This document shows positions 18,021-26,456 of a stretch of DNA of 64,000 nt, piece by piece. The notes under the pieces are model-generated. The model was not told the DNA's origin and searched no databases. It saw only the letters and a list, made by a program, of their open reading frames with translations. The DNA comes from Croceicoccus mobilis (GTDB lineage: Bacteria; Pseudomonadota; Alphaproteobacteria; Sphingomonadales; Sphingomonadaceae): contig NZ_LYWZ01000022.1 in assembly GCF_001661965.1 (NCBI RefSeq), positions 186,001-250,000 on the forward strand, in the 5' to 3' direction. Made by a program: the position numbers and the translations under genes. How positions within the stretch are numbered: the first letter of the stretch is position 1; each line of letters begins with the position of its first letter.

Positions 18021-18755
18021 TCAGACGGTTTGGTGTTCGGCAGAATTGACAGCGCGCAGTTTCTGCGGATCGCGTACCAAACCGGTTATCGCCAGCCGCT
18101 GCTCGATTGAATCGATCAGTATATCAACATCGGTAATTATGACGCTGTTGGGGGCGTAATCGACCAAGGATTCGAACCGGGCAATCGCTTCGTTTGCAGA
18201 CTCGTCGCGACGGATCGAACCGACAAACTGGTTGACGAACAATTGCTTCATGAAGCGGTGACAATGGCGTGATAGTTTGCGCCTATCGTCCAGCTTGTTC
18301 AGCACGATAGCAATGTCTTCGCGTTCCGTGACCGGCAGCTGCTCGCCCAGCCGGGTCAGGCTGGCAAGTCCGATCGGATTGGGTTCGATTACGCAAATGC
18401 TCAAGTCCGCGAAGCGGCGGATCTGCTCCCATCCGTCCCAGTCTGCGGACGCAATATCGACCAGCGCGAGTTCGTCGGGAGGTGTAGCTTTAATACGTTC
18501 GATCGCAGCATCGCGTTCACCTTTAGTGACATAATTGCCGTTGAGGCGCACTCCGCGCACGACCATTGCTTGGCCATTTGCGCCGACCAGGTTCTGATGC
18601 GGCAAAAGCCCGAAAAGCAGCTTAAGCGAGTCCTGTCGCGTCAAGTCATACGCAGAAACTGCTCGCCCCCGTATGGCAGCCCGGCGAGCGATTGCCGCCG
18701 TTACCAACGTATTTCCCGCGCCGCCTTTGGGTGAGTGAAACGCTAGAACGGTCAA
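18021..18755 (-). CDS. bcsQ: Cellulose biosynthesis protein BcsQ (ParA/MinD-like)
   Basis: A 244-residue P-loop protein of the ParA/MinD superfamily. The Walker A region is SPKGGAGNT, with asparagine where the second lysine of the usual KGGxGKT would be; E. coli BcsQ is similarly unconventional (RGGVGTT), so this need not mean loss of function. LALVDIASADWDGW is the Walker B-like region. BcsQ helps localise and assemble the synthase complex at the inner membrane. It lies 16 bases before bcsAB, and its ATG overlaps the stop of the small upstream gene by four bases. Confidence 0.85.
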   Translation of the reverse strand: MTVLAFHSPKGGAGNTLVTAAIARRAAIRGRAVSAYDLTRQDSLKLLFGLLPHQNLVGANGQAMVVRGVRLNGNYVTKGERDAAIERIKATPPDELALVDIASADWDGWEQIRRFADLSICVIEPNPIGLASLTRLGEQLPVTEREDIAIVLNKLDDRRKLSRHCHRFMKQLFVNQFVGSIRRDESANEAIARFESLVDYAPNSVIITDVDILIDSIEQRLAITGLVRDPQKLRAVNSAEHQTV

Positions 18756-19117
18756 TTGGAAAGTCCCGACAGGAACAAGCGCAAGTCGTCAGCACCACCA
18801 ACTTTCTGTTGCACACGCGCTTGAGCTTGCGGTGCTTCCGCATCGCCGTACCCAGCAAAAATATTCGAATTGGCAGGGTTGATCCTATTAGGAGGAGCGC
18901 TTGGCCGATCAGCGATATCCGCGCGGATGGCTTCCCGTTGTCCGAGCGGCGTCTTAAGCGGCGGAACGATCCGCGGATCTTTCAATAACGCCTCGAATAT
19001 GGGCCACAGCTCCATATCCGCATATTGATCTTCGAACTGGCGATACTGGAAATCCTGCCTGCTTAGCTTTTCGAGCAAGGCTTTGGCATCTTGACGCACG
19101 GCAACCTCCAAATTCAT
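18752..19117 (-). CDS. Small cellulose-operon protein, BcsR/BcsP-like
   Basis: A 121-residue protein heading the operon. The N-terminal part (ALLEKLSRQDFQYRQFEDQ...LWPIFEALLKD) resembles the short BcsR proteins that stand before bcsQ: helix, a Y-x-x-F/I element, then a WPL/WPI-like motif. The C-terminus DDLRLFLSGLSN looks like a short docking helix. I assign it to the BcsR/BcsP group by position and pattern only. It overlaps bcsQ by four bases. The 255 bases upstream, before the TadE gene, are AT-rich near 19120-19200 and probably contain the operon promoter. Confidence 0.6.
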   Translation of the reverse strand: MNLEVAVRQDAKALLEKLSRQDFQYRQFEDQYADMELWPIFEALLKDPRIVPPLKTPLGQREAIRADIADRPSAPPNRINPANSNIFAGYGDAEAPQAQARVQQKVGGADDLRLFLSGLSN

Positions 19118-19372
19118 CGAGGTTTTAAAATGACTGAAATTGCTTAATTAACCTTTAAAGGCCGCAGATTTGCTGAGCTCTTGAAGAACTTTTCTGTAAA
19201 CTGATGATGAAATTGGCGCCTTAGGCGAGCGCGAAAAAGTTGGTGCGCACTCGTCGCACCGGATTGCGAAGCAGTTCCATTCCATTGAACGTCCCAGCAA
19301 GTCCTGGGCGCGGTTGCGGCACTAATTAAAATGGGACGCGTTTCTGTGGGTCTAGGCTCGCCCAAGCCAGCC

Positions 19373-19795
19373 TCAACCTAGGTTCGGAAAGCATGCCTCG
19401 GCCTCGACCGTGGCAGGGAATTGCGGGACCAGCGATTGCATGACCGAATTGAACTTTGCATCGATCAAGACACGGTTGGAACTGCCGAAGGTCTTGCAGG
19501 TCGTGTCAGTCTGCGGTGAAACATTGGCCGCGACGACGGTGATGCCATAAGACGCGGCGCGGTCGATGGCAAAGGCCTGCTGCGCATCGGCATCGGAACA
19601 TTGATCGGATATGCTCATGCAGCGCACGGTGGCAAAGGCAACCTCGTCCAGCGAGTGCTGAGTCCAGAACAGGCGGCCGGTTTCGATGAGGCCAAACAGC
19701 ATCATCACTAACAACGGACCGAGCAAGGCAAATTCGATGGCGGCCGCACCGCGCTGATCGGATGCCAAACTACGAATTCGGTTCATCGCCGTCAC
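19373..19795 (-). CDS. tadE: TadE-like pseudopilin (Tad pilus)
   Basis: A 140-residue protein with the classic TadE N-terminus: DQRGAAAIEFALLGPLLVMMLFGLIETGRLFW, that is, a G/AAAIEFA processing site with E at +5 followed by one membrane helix. Such proteins are minor pseudopilins cleaved by the prepilin peptidase of the Flp/Tad system. Three cysteines in the periplasmic part could form disulfides. The start overlaps the stop of the second TadE-like gene by four bases, so the three tad genes here form a minus-strand unit ending just before the cellulose operon. Confidence 0.85.
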   Translation of the reverse strand: MTAMNRIRSLASDQRGAAAIEFALLGPLLVMMLFGLIETGRLFWTQHSLDEVAFATVRCMSISDQCSDADAQQAFAIDRAASYGITVVAANVSPQTDTTCKTFGSSNRVLIDAKFNSVMQSLVPQFPATVEAEACFPNLG

Positions 19796-20283
19796 TCCAG
19801 CCTCACCGTCGTGCTGCGGCTGATGCGGCCATTCCCCACCATCGAGCTTGGCACGATGACTGAAGTAAAATCCGACGACGCATCGAGCGTCAGGTAATAG
19901 CCGGCGCTGGTGCCGTTAGCTGTGCAGACTGTGCCGCAGGCTTGACCGGTAAAGCTTCCGTCACCGTTCAGGCACGAGCATGTGCGCGAAAGATTGGTGC
20001 AGCTTCCCGCGCTGCCGTTGCAACTCACCGCCACAGTCATGGCATCGTCATCGGCAAGCGCCCGAGCATATTGCGGCAGACTGGTGAAGGCAACATTTTG
20101 GCGCGCGTCGAACGCGCTGATCGCGGTGGCCGAAAGGGATTCGTCCATGTGGCTGCGCTGGATGAAATAGAGACCAAAATCCAGCCCTGCCGCGATCACG
20201 AAGAACAGCGTAACGGTCCATAAGGCGAACTCAACCGCAACTGCACCGTCTTCATCCTGGCGGAATCTCCGCAAGCGTTTCAT
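19792..20283 (-). CDS. Second TadE/TadF-like pseudopilin
   Basis: A 163-residue protein with the same architecture: short basic N-terminus, DEDGAVAVEFALWTVTLFFVIAAGLDFG (processing site plus one membrane helix), then a periplasmic domain with seven cysteines, several clustered (NGSAGSCTNLSRTCSC). It is best called a TadE/TadF family member. It starts two bases after the TadG-like gene and overlaps TadE. The clustered cysteines are unusual for such a small pseudopilin and suggest a disulfide-stabilised tip or adaptor subunit. Confidence 0.8.
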   Translation of the reverse strand: MKRLRRFRQDEDGAVAVEFALWTVTLFFVIAAGLDFGLYFIQRSHMDESLSATAISAFDARQNVAFTSLPQYARALADDDAMTVAVSCNGSAGSCTNLSRTCSCLNGDGSFTGQACGTVCTANGTSAGYYLTLDASSDFTSVIVPSSMVGNGRISRSTTVRLE

Positions 20284-20285
20284 CT

Positions 20286-22334
20286 CTACCTCACCAGCTT
20301 GATGTCAGCATCGCCACTGCCGGAATCGTCTTCATCGGCAGAAACGCAGGCCGATCCCGCCACCGCGCCGCCAGCGGCCTTGATCTTGCCGGCGATAAGC
20401 ATGAAGCACCCGCCGCCACCCGATGTCGAATTGCCGCCGGTCATGGAAACTTCGGTCTTGGGCATGTGAACGACGCCGCCGAAGATATTGCCCGATCCGC
20501 CGGTCCAGCTCGCCTTGCTCGTCGTATCCGAATGGAACAGCAGCATGCCAATCTCACCGCCTGTCATCGAATTTTCGGCCGCAAGCAGCTTGCTTTTAGC
20601 ACCGCCCGCCAGTTTCAGCGTTCCCGATGCAACAAAACTGACGTCATAGCCGACCATGTCATAGCCCGATCCCCAGCTGCCATATTCCGTGCCGTCGAGG
20701 CTGGAATATTGGGGCCAGGTCGTTCCGCCGGTGCCGTTTACGAAATCGCCATCGATCGTATAGCGCCCCGACCCAAAGTAGGCCGAACCCGCAATCGTAA
20801 GATCGCCGGTGATGTAATGGTTGTTGGTCTCGCCGAATGCGATGGCGCTGCCCCCTTGGGTATCGATGTCGCCATGAGCCGAGAACATGCCATCGCCCAT
20901 GAACATGCGCGCGCTGCCGCCTAGCTTGATTGCATAGCCCTGCTTGGTCGCGCCGATATTGTAATCGCCTTCGCCTGCTTTCAACTCGCTGTTGCCGGCG
21001 ATGTCGATGCCTTCCAGCACGGTCAGGTCGCCATCGCCCAGCAGCGTATTGCCGCCGCCTGAAAGCTTCAGCGACTTGAAGCTATGATCACCGTCGCCCG
21101 CTTCGAAATAATGTCCGCCGCCAAGGGCGACATCCCCGTTGATGATGACATTGCCGTCGCCCTTCTTGTTCGTGCCCTTGAACGACACCGTGCCCGAGCC
21201 GATCCACAATTCACCATCGCCAAAGGTCACACCGTTCGAACCGGAATCGAAGCCACCGTTTATATAGACATCGCTGTCCCCGAAATTGACCGTTGAGCCA
21301 CCGCCCACAGCGACGCCCTTGGATACGGTGATAACCGAGCCGGCTTCGAAGGTGACATTGATGCCGCCTGCTACAGTGAATTTCCTGATGTTATAGGTGC
21401 CTGCGGGTAGCACATAGTTGCCGCTTGTCCCCAGCCTATAGTAGGCAGCGGCGCCTTTCGGGCTCCATGAAAAATCATAGTCGGACCCGCTTGGTGTGAC
21501 AGGATCGGACAAGGTGGGCAGCGGGTCGGCATCGCTGATCTGTGCTACCGCCGAAAGCAATTCTGCATTCGTTTCCCACGGATCTACTAGTGTCGTGGGC
21601 GTGTTATGCCTGTCCTCAGCATCTGGAATTGCGTTGTTCCACTGCGGCACCTTGAGGCTTCCCGCATAGCGCAGCGAGTTTGCGACCAGCGACCCGGAAT
21701 TTAGCGTGATGTCCCCGCTTCCCGAGATGATGTCGCTAGCCTCGATCGACGTCCCCTTCTGGTCGAGATCGCCAATAGCGGCGACCGAGCAATTGGGTGC
21801 GATGATCGATGCACCGCCATTTACAACCAGCGATCCGCCACCGGAATCGAGCGCCAGAAAGCATGGCGATGCATATTGATCTTCGGCCGAAACGATGGCT
21901 GCACTGTCGGCGGTAACCGTGAAATTGCCCGTAAAGCCCAGCACCGATGCCAGCATGAAAGGCACGTCGCGCGAGACAGCAACCGAGATCGAGGTCTCGC
22001 CCTCTCCAGGGAAATCCGCGAGGAGCGACGCATCGACCACTGCGCCTTCGAGTCCGTTGGCCAAGGCGATTACATTGGCGACAGCGTCAATATCGACCGT
22101 ATCATCACGCTGATATTCCATGGCGGCCGCCAGCGCAGCCATATCGGCCACGCGCTGGTTCATGACCCTTTGCCCGTATCCCCGGTTGAGGTCGAAGGCT
22201 AGGCCAACCCCGCCAATTACAACCGGCAGGCTCAACGCGACCAGCGTCGTGACTGACGCACGACTGTCTTCGCGCAATCGCGCTGCCAGACTGCGTATAC
22301 GAGAAAAGAGCGACCCTTCCATGCGACGGTGCAT
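20286..22334 (-). CDS. tadG: TadG-like protein with large glycine-rich repeat domain
   Basis: A 682-residue protein. The N-terminus has the TadG (Tad/TadE-G) pattern SRASVTTLVALSLPVVIGGVGLAFDLNRGYGQRVMNQRVADMAALAAA: one membrane helix and the Tad helical region. From about residue 170 to the end runs a long glycine- and aspartate-rich stretch with recurring units such as GDGDLTVLEGIDIAGNSELKAGEGD and VAVGGGSTVNFGDSDVYING, which looks like a right-handed parallel beta-helix. Typical TadG proteins instead carry a von Willebrand A domain. There is an alternative ATG 12 bases downstream of the one used. The product is likely a pilus-associated surface or adhesive protein; the repeat domain's function is unknown. 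Confidence 0.75.
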   Translation of the reverse strand: MHRRMEGSLFSRIRSLAARLREDSRASVTTLVALSLPVVIGGVGLAFDLNRGYGQRVMNQRVADMAALAAAMEYQRDDTVDIDAVANVIALANGLEGAVVDASLLADFPGEGETSISVAVSRDVPFMLASVLGFTGNFTVTADSAAIVSAEDQYASPCFLALDSGGGSLVVNGGASIIAPNCSVAAIGDLDQKGTSIEASDIISGSGDITLNSGSLVANSLRYAGSLKVPQWNNAIPDAEDRHNTPTTLVDPWETNAELLSAVAQISDADPLPTLSDPVTPSGSDYDFSWSPKGAAAYYRLGTSGNYVLPAGTYNIRKFTVAGGINVTFEAGSVITVSKGVAVGGGSTVNFGDSDVYINGGFDSGSNGVTFGDGELWIGSGTVSFKGTNKKGDGNVIINGDVALGGGHYFEAGDGDHSFKSLKLSGGGNTLLGDGDLTVLEGIDIAGNSELKAGEGDYNIGATKQGYAIKLGGSARMFMGDGMFSAHGDIDTQGGSAIAFGETNNHYITGDLTIAGSAYFGSGRYTIDGDFVNGTGGTTWPQYSSLDGTEYGSWGSGYDMVGYDVSFVASGTLKLAGGAKSKLLAAENSMTGGEIGMLLFHSDTTSKASWTGGSGNIFGGVVHMPKTEVSMTGGNSTSGGGGCFMLIAGKIKAAGGAVAGSACVSADEDDSGSGDADIKLVR

Positions 22335-22510
22335 ATGGCCGCACTAGTTAAGCAAATCTTGCATCTAGATATGCATAACAGAAATTCACGGGATCATTCG
22401 CGATTTGTCATCTTGGTAACAACCGACGAATGATATTCGTTCTCAGATGGCCGATGCCATCCCTTGAAAATTTCCACTGAGAGCTGATTCGTGACTTCCA
22501 TTGAAAATTG

Positions 22511-24159
22511 GCTCTGACTCACTTTTGCTGCTGGCGATTGGTTACGCACCGACTACGCGAGCGCGCAGCAGGTCCAGTTTCGCTCGCCCATACATCTGTC
22601 GTTTTATCAGCTTGAGGCGAGTGATCTGCCCCTCGGTCTGCCCGTTCGACCATGGCGAGATAATCGCGTTGCGAACTGCAATCAGGTCTTTTTCCACACC
22701 GTTGACGAACGACGCAACGAGGCTGCCTCTGGTCAGTTCGATCCATTCATCAAGTTTGGCGGCTGATTTTGATCTGATCATTGATTGGAATTCTCCAATC
22801 GCCTTGCGTGCTGCCACCAACTCAGGAACATTGTTCTCGATCACGGCGACGAGGATGGCTTCGGATGTTCCCAGTCCATCCTGCGCTGAGGTCATTAAGC
22901 GAGCCAGAACCCGTGCCGACGGCGTGCGCATGAGGCCGCTTTGTCCGGCTTGTTCGGCGAGGCGGCGGCGTTGGGCCCACTGAGCGACGATACCTCGCTG
23001 TCCGACGAAGCCTTCCGCGCGCATCTCACGCCAGAGCGCCAATGCGTTGCGGGACCCAGCTTCCCATCGCTCGTTCAGCCATGGCAACCAACTATCCAGA
23101 ATACTTGGCCGGGTACGAAAGAAGTCTAGCCGCTGTCCGCGGAGCACGTCCCGAACGAGTTTGCGGCTGTGACCAGTCTGTCGGACGATCTGTCGGATGG
23201 AAGTGCCACTTTTGGCCAGTTTCTGAATCGCCTCATTGGTTTCCTGACGGCGAAGGTACCCCTCGTACTGCAGCTTCTCGGCATAGGTGAGAAGCTTGGG
23301 GTCGACCACATTGTTGCCGACCGCTTGCCTGATCTGCCGCATGGTTTTGCTGACGGCGTCCAGAAATGCTCGGCTCGAGTTCTCCATGAGGTGCCAGCGA
23401 TCGGCAACCTGCTGAGCATGAGGCAGTCCGCGTGCGATCGCCTCACCATATCCGCCGCCGCGATCTCGAGCGACGATTGATATGGACGGGTGCTTGGTTA
23501 GCCAGGCGCGTGACGTCTCCAGCGCCCGATCTGGTAAGAGTGTGACAGGCTTACGGCGCTCCAGATCGCAGACAATCGTTCCGTATGTCTGGCCTCGTCG
23601 GAAAGCAAAATCATCAATGCCGATGACATGGAGTTCGTCATGCCGATCAATGGCGTGGCGCCGTACAACCCGCAGCAAAGTGTCCTTGCTTACTGGCACC
23701 ATCAGACGGTTGGCAAACGCGGCACCGGGTCTGCCGCCGAGTGCGAGACCCAGATGGTGGACGATTGTTTCAAGTCGCTGAGTACGCCGGCTATATCGAG
23801 CCAAGACACCTACATCGAACCGCTCGCAGAAAATGCGCCGACCGCACACCACTGTATCACACCAAAAGCGGCGCGCCTGGATCGTTAAAACGACGCGGCG
23901 CCCCGCGAGGGGGAGATCTGACGGTTTACGCAGATACCGGCTCTGAACCCGCTGACTTGGGCGGCCGCAATCCGGGCAAACGCCTGAACCACAGCGAGAA
24001 CGCAGTTGAATTTGGAAATCATCTCCGACGCTCTGCAGCGACACAATCTCAAAGCCTTCAGGAACAAGACGCGCTCGTTGAAATCGTCCGTGCATGGCTG
24101 ATCCTCCCAAAGAAGCCTCGGAAGGATACCATTACCAGCAGCAAAAGTGAGTCAGAGCC
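22511..24159 (-). mobile_element. ISL3-family insertion sequence with intact ends
   Basis: The ends are a perfect 25-bp inverted repeat: ggctctgactcactttt... at 22510-22534 and its complement at 24135-24159. The sequence gaaaattg occurs on both sides (22503-22510 and 24160-24167), an 8-bp target duplication as usual for ISL3; the last G of the left copy is also the first base of the repeat, so the exact left border is 22510 or 22511. The element contains one complete transposase gene. Identical ends and duplication point to a recent insertion. Confidence 0.92.
22542..24095 (-). CDS. ISL3-family transposase
   Basis: About 517 residues. The N-terminal zinc-binding domain has CPDCGR and a later pair of cysteines (FWCDTVVCGRRIFCERF); the DDE core follows with VIGIDDFAFRRGQTYGTIVCDLERR, RDRGGGYGEA and VADRWHLMENSS, all hallmarks of ISL3 transposases, and the terminal SPWSNGQTEGQITRLKLIKRQMYGR carries the catalytic glutamate. 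The ATG at 24095 (MHGRFQRARLVPEGFE) is preferred to one 15 bases upstream. No interruption is seen. Confidence 0.93.
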   Translation of the reverse strand: MHGRFQRARLVPEGFEIVSLQSVGDDFQIQLRSRCGSGVCPDCGRPSQRVQSRYLRKPSDLPLAGRRVVLTIQARRFWCDTVVCGRRIFCERFDVGVLARYSRRTQRLETIVHHLGLALGGRPGAAFANRLMVPVSKDTLLRVVRRHAIDRHDELHVIGIDDFAFRRGQTYGTIVCDLERRKPVTLLPDRALETSRAWLTKHPSISIVARDRGGGYGEAIARGLPHAQQVADRWHLMENSSRAFLDAVSKTMRQIRQAVGNNVVDPKLLTYAEKLQYEGYLRRQETNEAIQKLAKSGTSIRQIVRQTGHSRKLVRDVLRGQRLDFFRTRPSILDSWLPWLNERWEAGSRNALALWREMRAEGFVGQRGIVAQWAQRRRLAEQAGQSGLMRTPSARVLARLMTSAQDGLGTSEAILVAVIENNVPELVAARKAIGEFQSMIRSKSAAKLDEWIELTRGSLVASFVNGVEKDLIAVRNAIISPWSNGQTEGQITRLKLIKRQMYGRAKLDLLRARVVGA

Positions 24160-24410
24160 GAAAATTGACCCGGGTTGATATCATTTTCCGCTGTGAACTC
24201 GCCGCGATGAAGCAGGTGAACCATGGCCTCGTTCATCTCGCTGGACAGGAGATCGAAGCCGGCCAGGTCCTTGTAGGCCGGGATTTGGCCGCTTTGATCT
24301 GGTAGGCGTTGGAACGGACCTCGCGTTCCGGCGACTTTGGACTTGGGCAACTGGGAGAGAAACGGGACGGCCGCATCAAACGCGGGCGCCCCTTGTTCGG
24401 GATTTCACCG
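24160..24410 (-). pseudogene. Remnant of an IS21-like IstB helper gene
   Basis: The minus-strand frame reads IPAYKDLAGFDLLSSEMNEA followed by MVHLLHRGEF, which resembles the segment just before the Walker A motif in one group of IstB ATPases. No start codon context and no ATP-binding part are present: the frame runs into the ISL3 element at 24160. Left of ISL3, at about 22460-22510, and here, short words such as attttccactg and attttccgctg recur, as in the ends of some IS21 elements. I read this as an IS21-like remnant into which ISL3 inserted; the family call is tentative. Confidence 0.4.
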
Positions 24411-24499
24411 ACGGTCTGGGCCATGCCATAAGTCTGAGGTGGTGCCGGTTTTCTGGACAGGGTGTTAAGCTACTCCCGACCTGAAGGAATGGTACGGGA

Positions 24500-24784
24500 A
24501 TGAAAACGACTAGGAAGCGGTACAGTGCGGATTTCAAGGCACGGGTTGCGCTGGAAGCGATCCGTGGTGACCTGACGCTGGCAGAGTTGGCCGCGAAACA
24601 CGGTGTCCACCACACGATGATTGCCTCATGGAAGCGGCAGGCCGTCGAGGGGATGGCATCCACGTTTTCCGGGTCTGGTGATGCGGCCAGAGCCGTGAGC
24701 GACGCGGAGCTAGAAAAGCTTCACGCCAAGATCGGTCAACTGGTCGTGGAACGCGATTTTTTAGCGAAAGCCTCCGGTCGATGA
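24500..24784 (+). CDS. IS3-family OrfA
   Basis: A 94-residue DNA-binding protein with the transposase_8 helix-turn-helix: RYSADFKARVALEAIRGDLT, then LAAKHGVHHTMIASWKRQAV, and a C-terminal leucine-zipper-like segment (LEKLHAKIGQLVVERDFLAKA). In IS3 elements it pairs with OrfB. Here orfB starts with an ATG overlapping the orfA stop (ATGA), just after a T-rich stretch (gatttttta), so OrfAB could be made by frameshifting or OrfB by coupled re-initiation. Both frames are intact. Confidence 0.9.
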   Translation: MKTTRKRYSADFKARVALEAIRGDLTLAELAAKHGVHHTMIASWKRQAVEGMASTFSGSGDAARAVSDAELEKLHAKIGQLVVERDFLAKASGR

Positions 24785-25671
24785 GCGTGGCGCGGAGGCG
24801 TTCGATGATCGAACCTGCTCACCACCGCCTGTCGATCTCGGCGCAGTGTCGCCTGCTCCAGATAAGCCGTTCGTCCTATTACTACGCACCGGTGCCGGAA
24901 ACGGACGAGACGCTGGCACTTATGACGGTGATCGACGAGGCATTCATGGAATGCCCGTGGTATGGCAGCCGCCAGATGGCGCGACACTTGCGGCGTGCGG
25001 GTCACGAGGTCGGTCGACGGCGTGTGCGGCGGTTGATGGCGAAGATGGGGCTGACGCCGATCTATCAACGACCGCGGACCAGTGATCCACATCCGCAGCA
25101 CCGGGTCTATCCATACTTGCTGCGCAAGCTGACGATCGAGCGACCCAACCACGTCTGGTGCGCCGACGTGACATACATCCCCATGCGCCGTGGCTTCCTC
25201 TACCTGGTGGCGGTCATGGACTGGGCGACCCGCAAGGTCCTGGCCTGGCGGTTGTCGAACACCATGGATGCGGGGTTCTGCGTCGCGGCTCTGGAGGAGG
25301 CGCTGGCCCGGTTCGGCAGGCCGGACATCTTCAACACGGATCAGGGCAGCCAGTTCACCAGCTTCGCCTTTACCAGCGTGCTGCGCGACGCCGAGGTGCG
25401 GATCAGCATGGATGGTCGGGGGCGTTGGATGGACAACGTCTTCATCGAACGCCTCTGGCGCTCCCTGAAGTACGAGTGCGTCTATCTCCATGCCTTCGAG
25501 ACCGGGTCAGAGCTGAAGTCTGGTCTTGGCCGGTGGATCACCTATTACAACACCCAGCGTCCGCACTCGGGCCTTGCCGGGAGAACCCCGGTCGAAGCCT
25601 ATCGGCGGATCGGACAAACAGATCATGGGGGGCATGCCCCCCATGATCTGATGATCAAACAGGCGGCGTGA
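24781..25671 (+). CDS. IS3-family OrfB transposase
   Basis: A 296-residue DDE integrase-type transposase (rve domain). HTH_21-like start (LSISAQCRLLQISRSSYYY), then the catalytic residues in WCADVTYIPM (first D), NTDQGSQFTS (second D) and DNVFIERLWRSLKYE (E), and the C-terminal YNTQRPHSGLAGRTPVEAY motif. The protein appears complete. About 55 bases separate its stop from the right inverted repeat. Near its end the DNA repeats gatcatggggg/cccccatgatc as an inverted pair, within the coding sequence. Confidence 0.92.
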   Translation: MSVARRRSMIEPAHHRLSISAQCRLLQISRSSYYYAPVPETDETLALMTVIDEAFMECPWYGSRQMARHLRRAGHEVGRRRVRRLMAKMGLTPIYQRPRTSDPHPQHRVYPYLLRKLTIERPNHVWCADVTYIPMRRGFLYLVAVMDWATRKVLAWRLSNTMDAGFCVAALEEALARFGRPDIFNTDQGSQFTSFAFTSVLRDAEVRISMDGRGRWMDNVFIERLWRSLKYECVYLHAFETGSELKSGLGRWITYYNTQRPHSGLAGRTPVEAYRRIGQTDHGGHAPHDLMIKQAA

Positions 25672-25727
25672 ACGACAACCGCGATTAGCTTAACTCAGCC
25701 GCTAAACTGTCCAAGAAGGCGGGACCA

Positions 25728-26271
25728 GTTCGAGCAGCGGCGGCGAAAGCATGGCATTGCGATCGCGCCCGCCCTTGCCGTTCTCGACGCGGATTAACAT
25801 CCGCTGGCTGTCGATATCGTCGACCTTGGGGTGTGCGACCTCCGAGACCCGCAGGCCTGCGCCATAGGCGACGCCCAGCGCGGCCTTATATTTAATCCCC
25901 GGCGCTGCCTCGAGCAGTCGAGCGGCTTCTTCGACGCTCAGCACCTCACGCACCGTGTGCGGGCGGCGTGTGGCGACAAGGCCGCGGGCAAGATCGCGTC
26001 GCCGCAAGGTGACCGTGTAAAAGAAGCGCAAGGCCGAAACGGTGCTGTTGATGGTTCCGGCGTTCGCGCCGCACTCGTGCTGGTGGATCTGGAAATTGCG
26101 CAGGTCTTCCGACGTGGCGGTATCGGGAGGGCGCCCGAGATAGGCTGCAAAGCGCTGTACGTTGCGGACATACTGACGCTGGGTGCGGGGCGAGAGCCCG
26201 CGCATCATCATGTCGTGCTGCATCCGCTGACGCAGCGGGCTGACGGAAGTGGATGGAGTGGTGGTAGTCAT
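25728..26271 (-). pseudogene. Tyrosine recombinase (phage-type integrase), truncated by IS3
   Basis: The N-terminal core-binding domain is present (LRQRMQHDMMMRGLSPRTQRQYVRNVQRFAAYLGRPP) and the catalytic domain begins with the first arginine region AYGAGLRVSEVAHPKVDDID. The coding sequence stops making sense at 25727, where the IS3 end starts, so the H-x-x-R and the tyrosine are lost and the protein cannot recombine DNA. The family resembles integrases that travel with IS91-like elements. The missing half is not found elsewhere in the window. Confidence 0.85.
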
Positions 26272-26456
26272 TGCAAGTTCCTCTCTTTGAAGGGACTTGC
26301 ATCGTCAGGCGGCGGCCGCTCCCCGGCCAAAGCCAATTAATACCACGCTACCTCGCAAATAGGCACCCGTCCCGCGAAGCGGGTTCGTGCTTGTCGGCGA
26401 CCGCGGTCAACTCGCCCAATATCTGATGGTCATTCAGGTCGCGTTGGCAGCGACTA

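Larger units (their letters stand above)
24440..25727 (+). mobile_element. IS3-family insertion sequence
   Basis: The element is 1288 bp with orfA and orfB on the plus strand. The left end TGGTGCCGGTTTTCTGGACA (24440-24459) and the right end read on the other strand, TGGTCCCGCCTTCTTGGACA (25708-25727), match at 15 of 20 positions and begin with the TG typical of IS3. The bases just outside (agg and gtt) do not match, so no target duplication is visible. The right end cuts into an integrase gene. A deletion or recombination after insertion would explain both facts. Confidence 0.85.

Noticed and set aside
15764-18049. A long plus-strand open frame (761 codons) opposite bcsAB
   Set aside because: It is antisense to a clear cellulose synthase; its translation is rich in Arg/Gln/His without domains, a usual by-product of high-GC codon use.
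18710-18755. BcsQ as an inactivated gene because of the missing P-loop lysine
   Set aside because: The E. coli protein also departs from the canonical loop, and the rest of the gene is intact and coupled to its neighbours.
19144-19365. A 73-codon minus-strand frame between TadE and the cellulose operon
   Set aside because: No ribosome binding site, no motif; the stretch more likely holds the bcs promoter.
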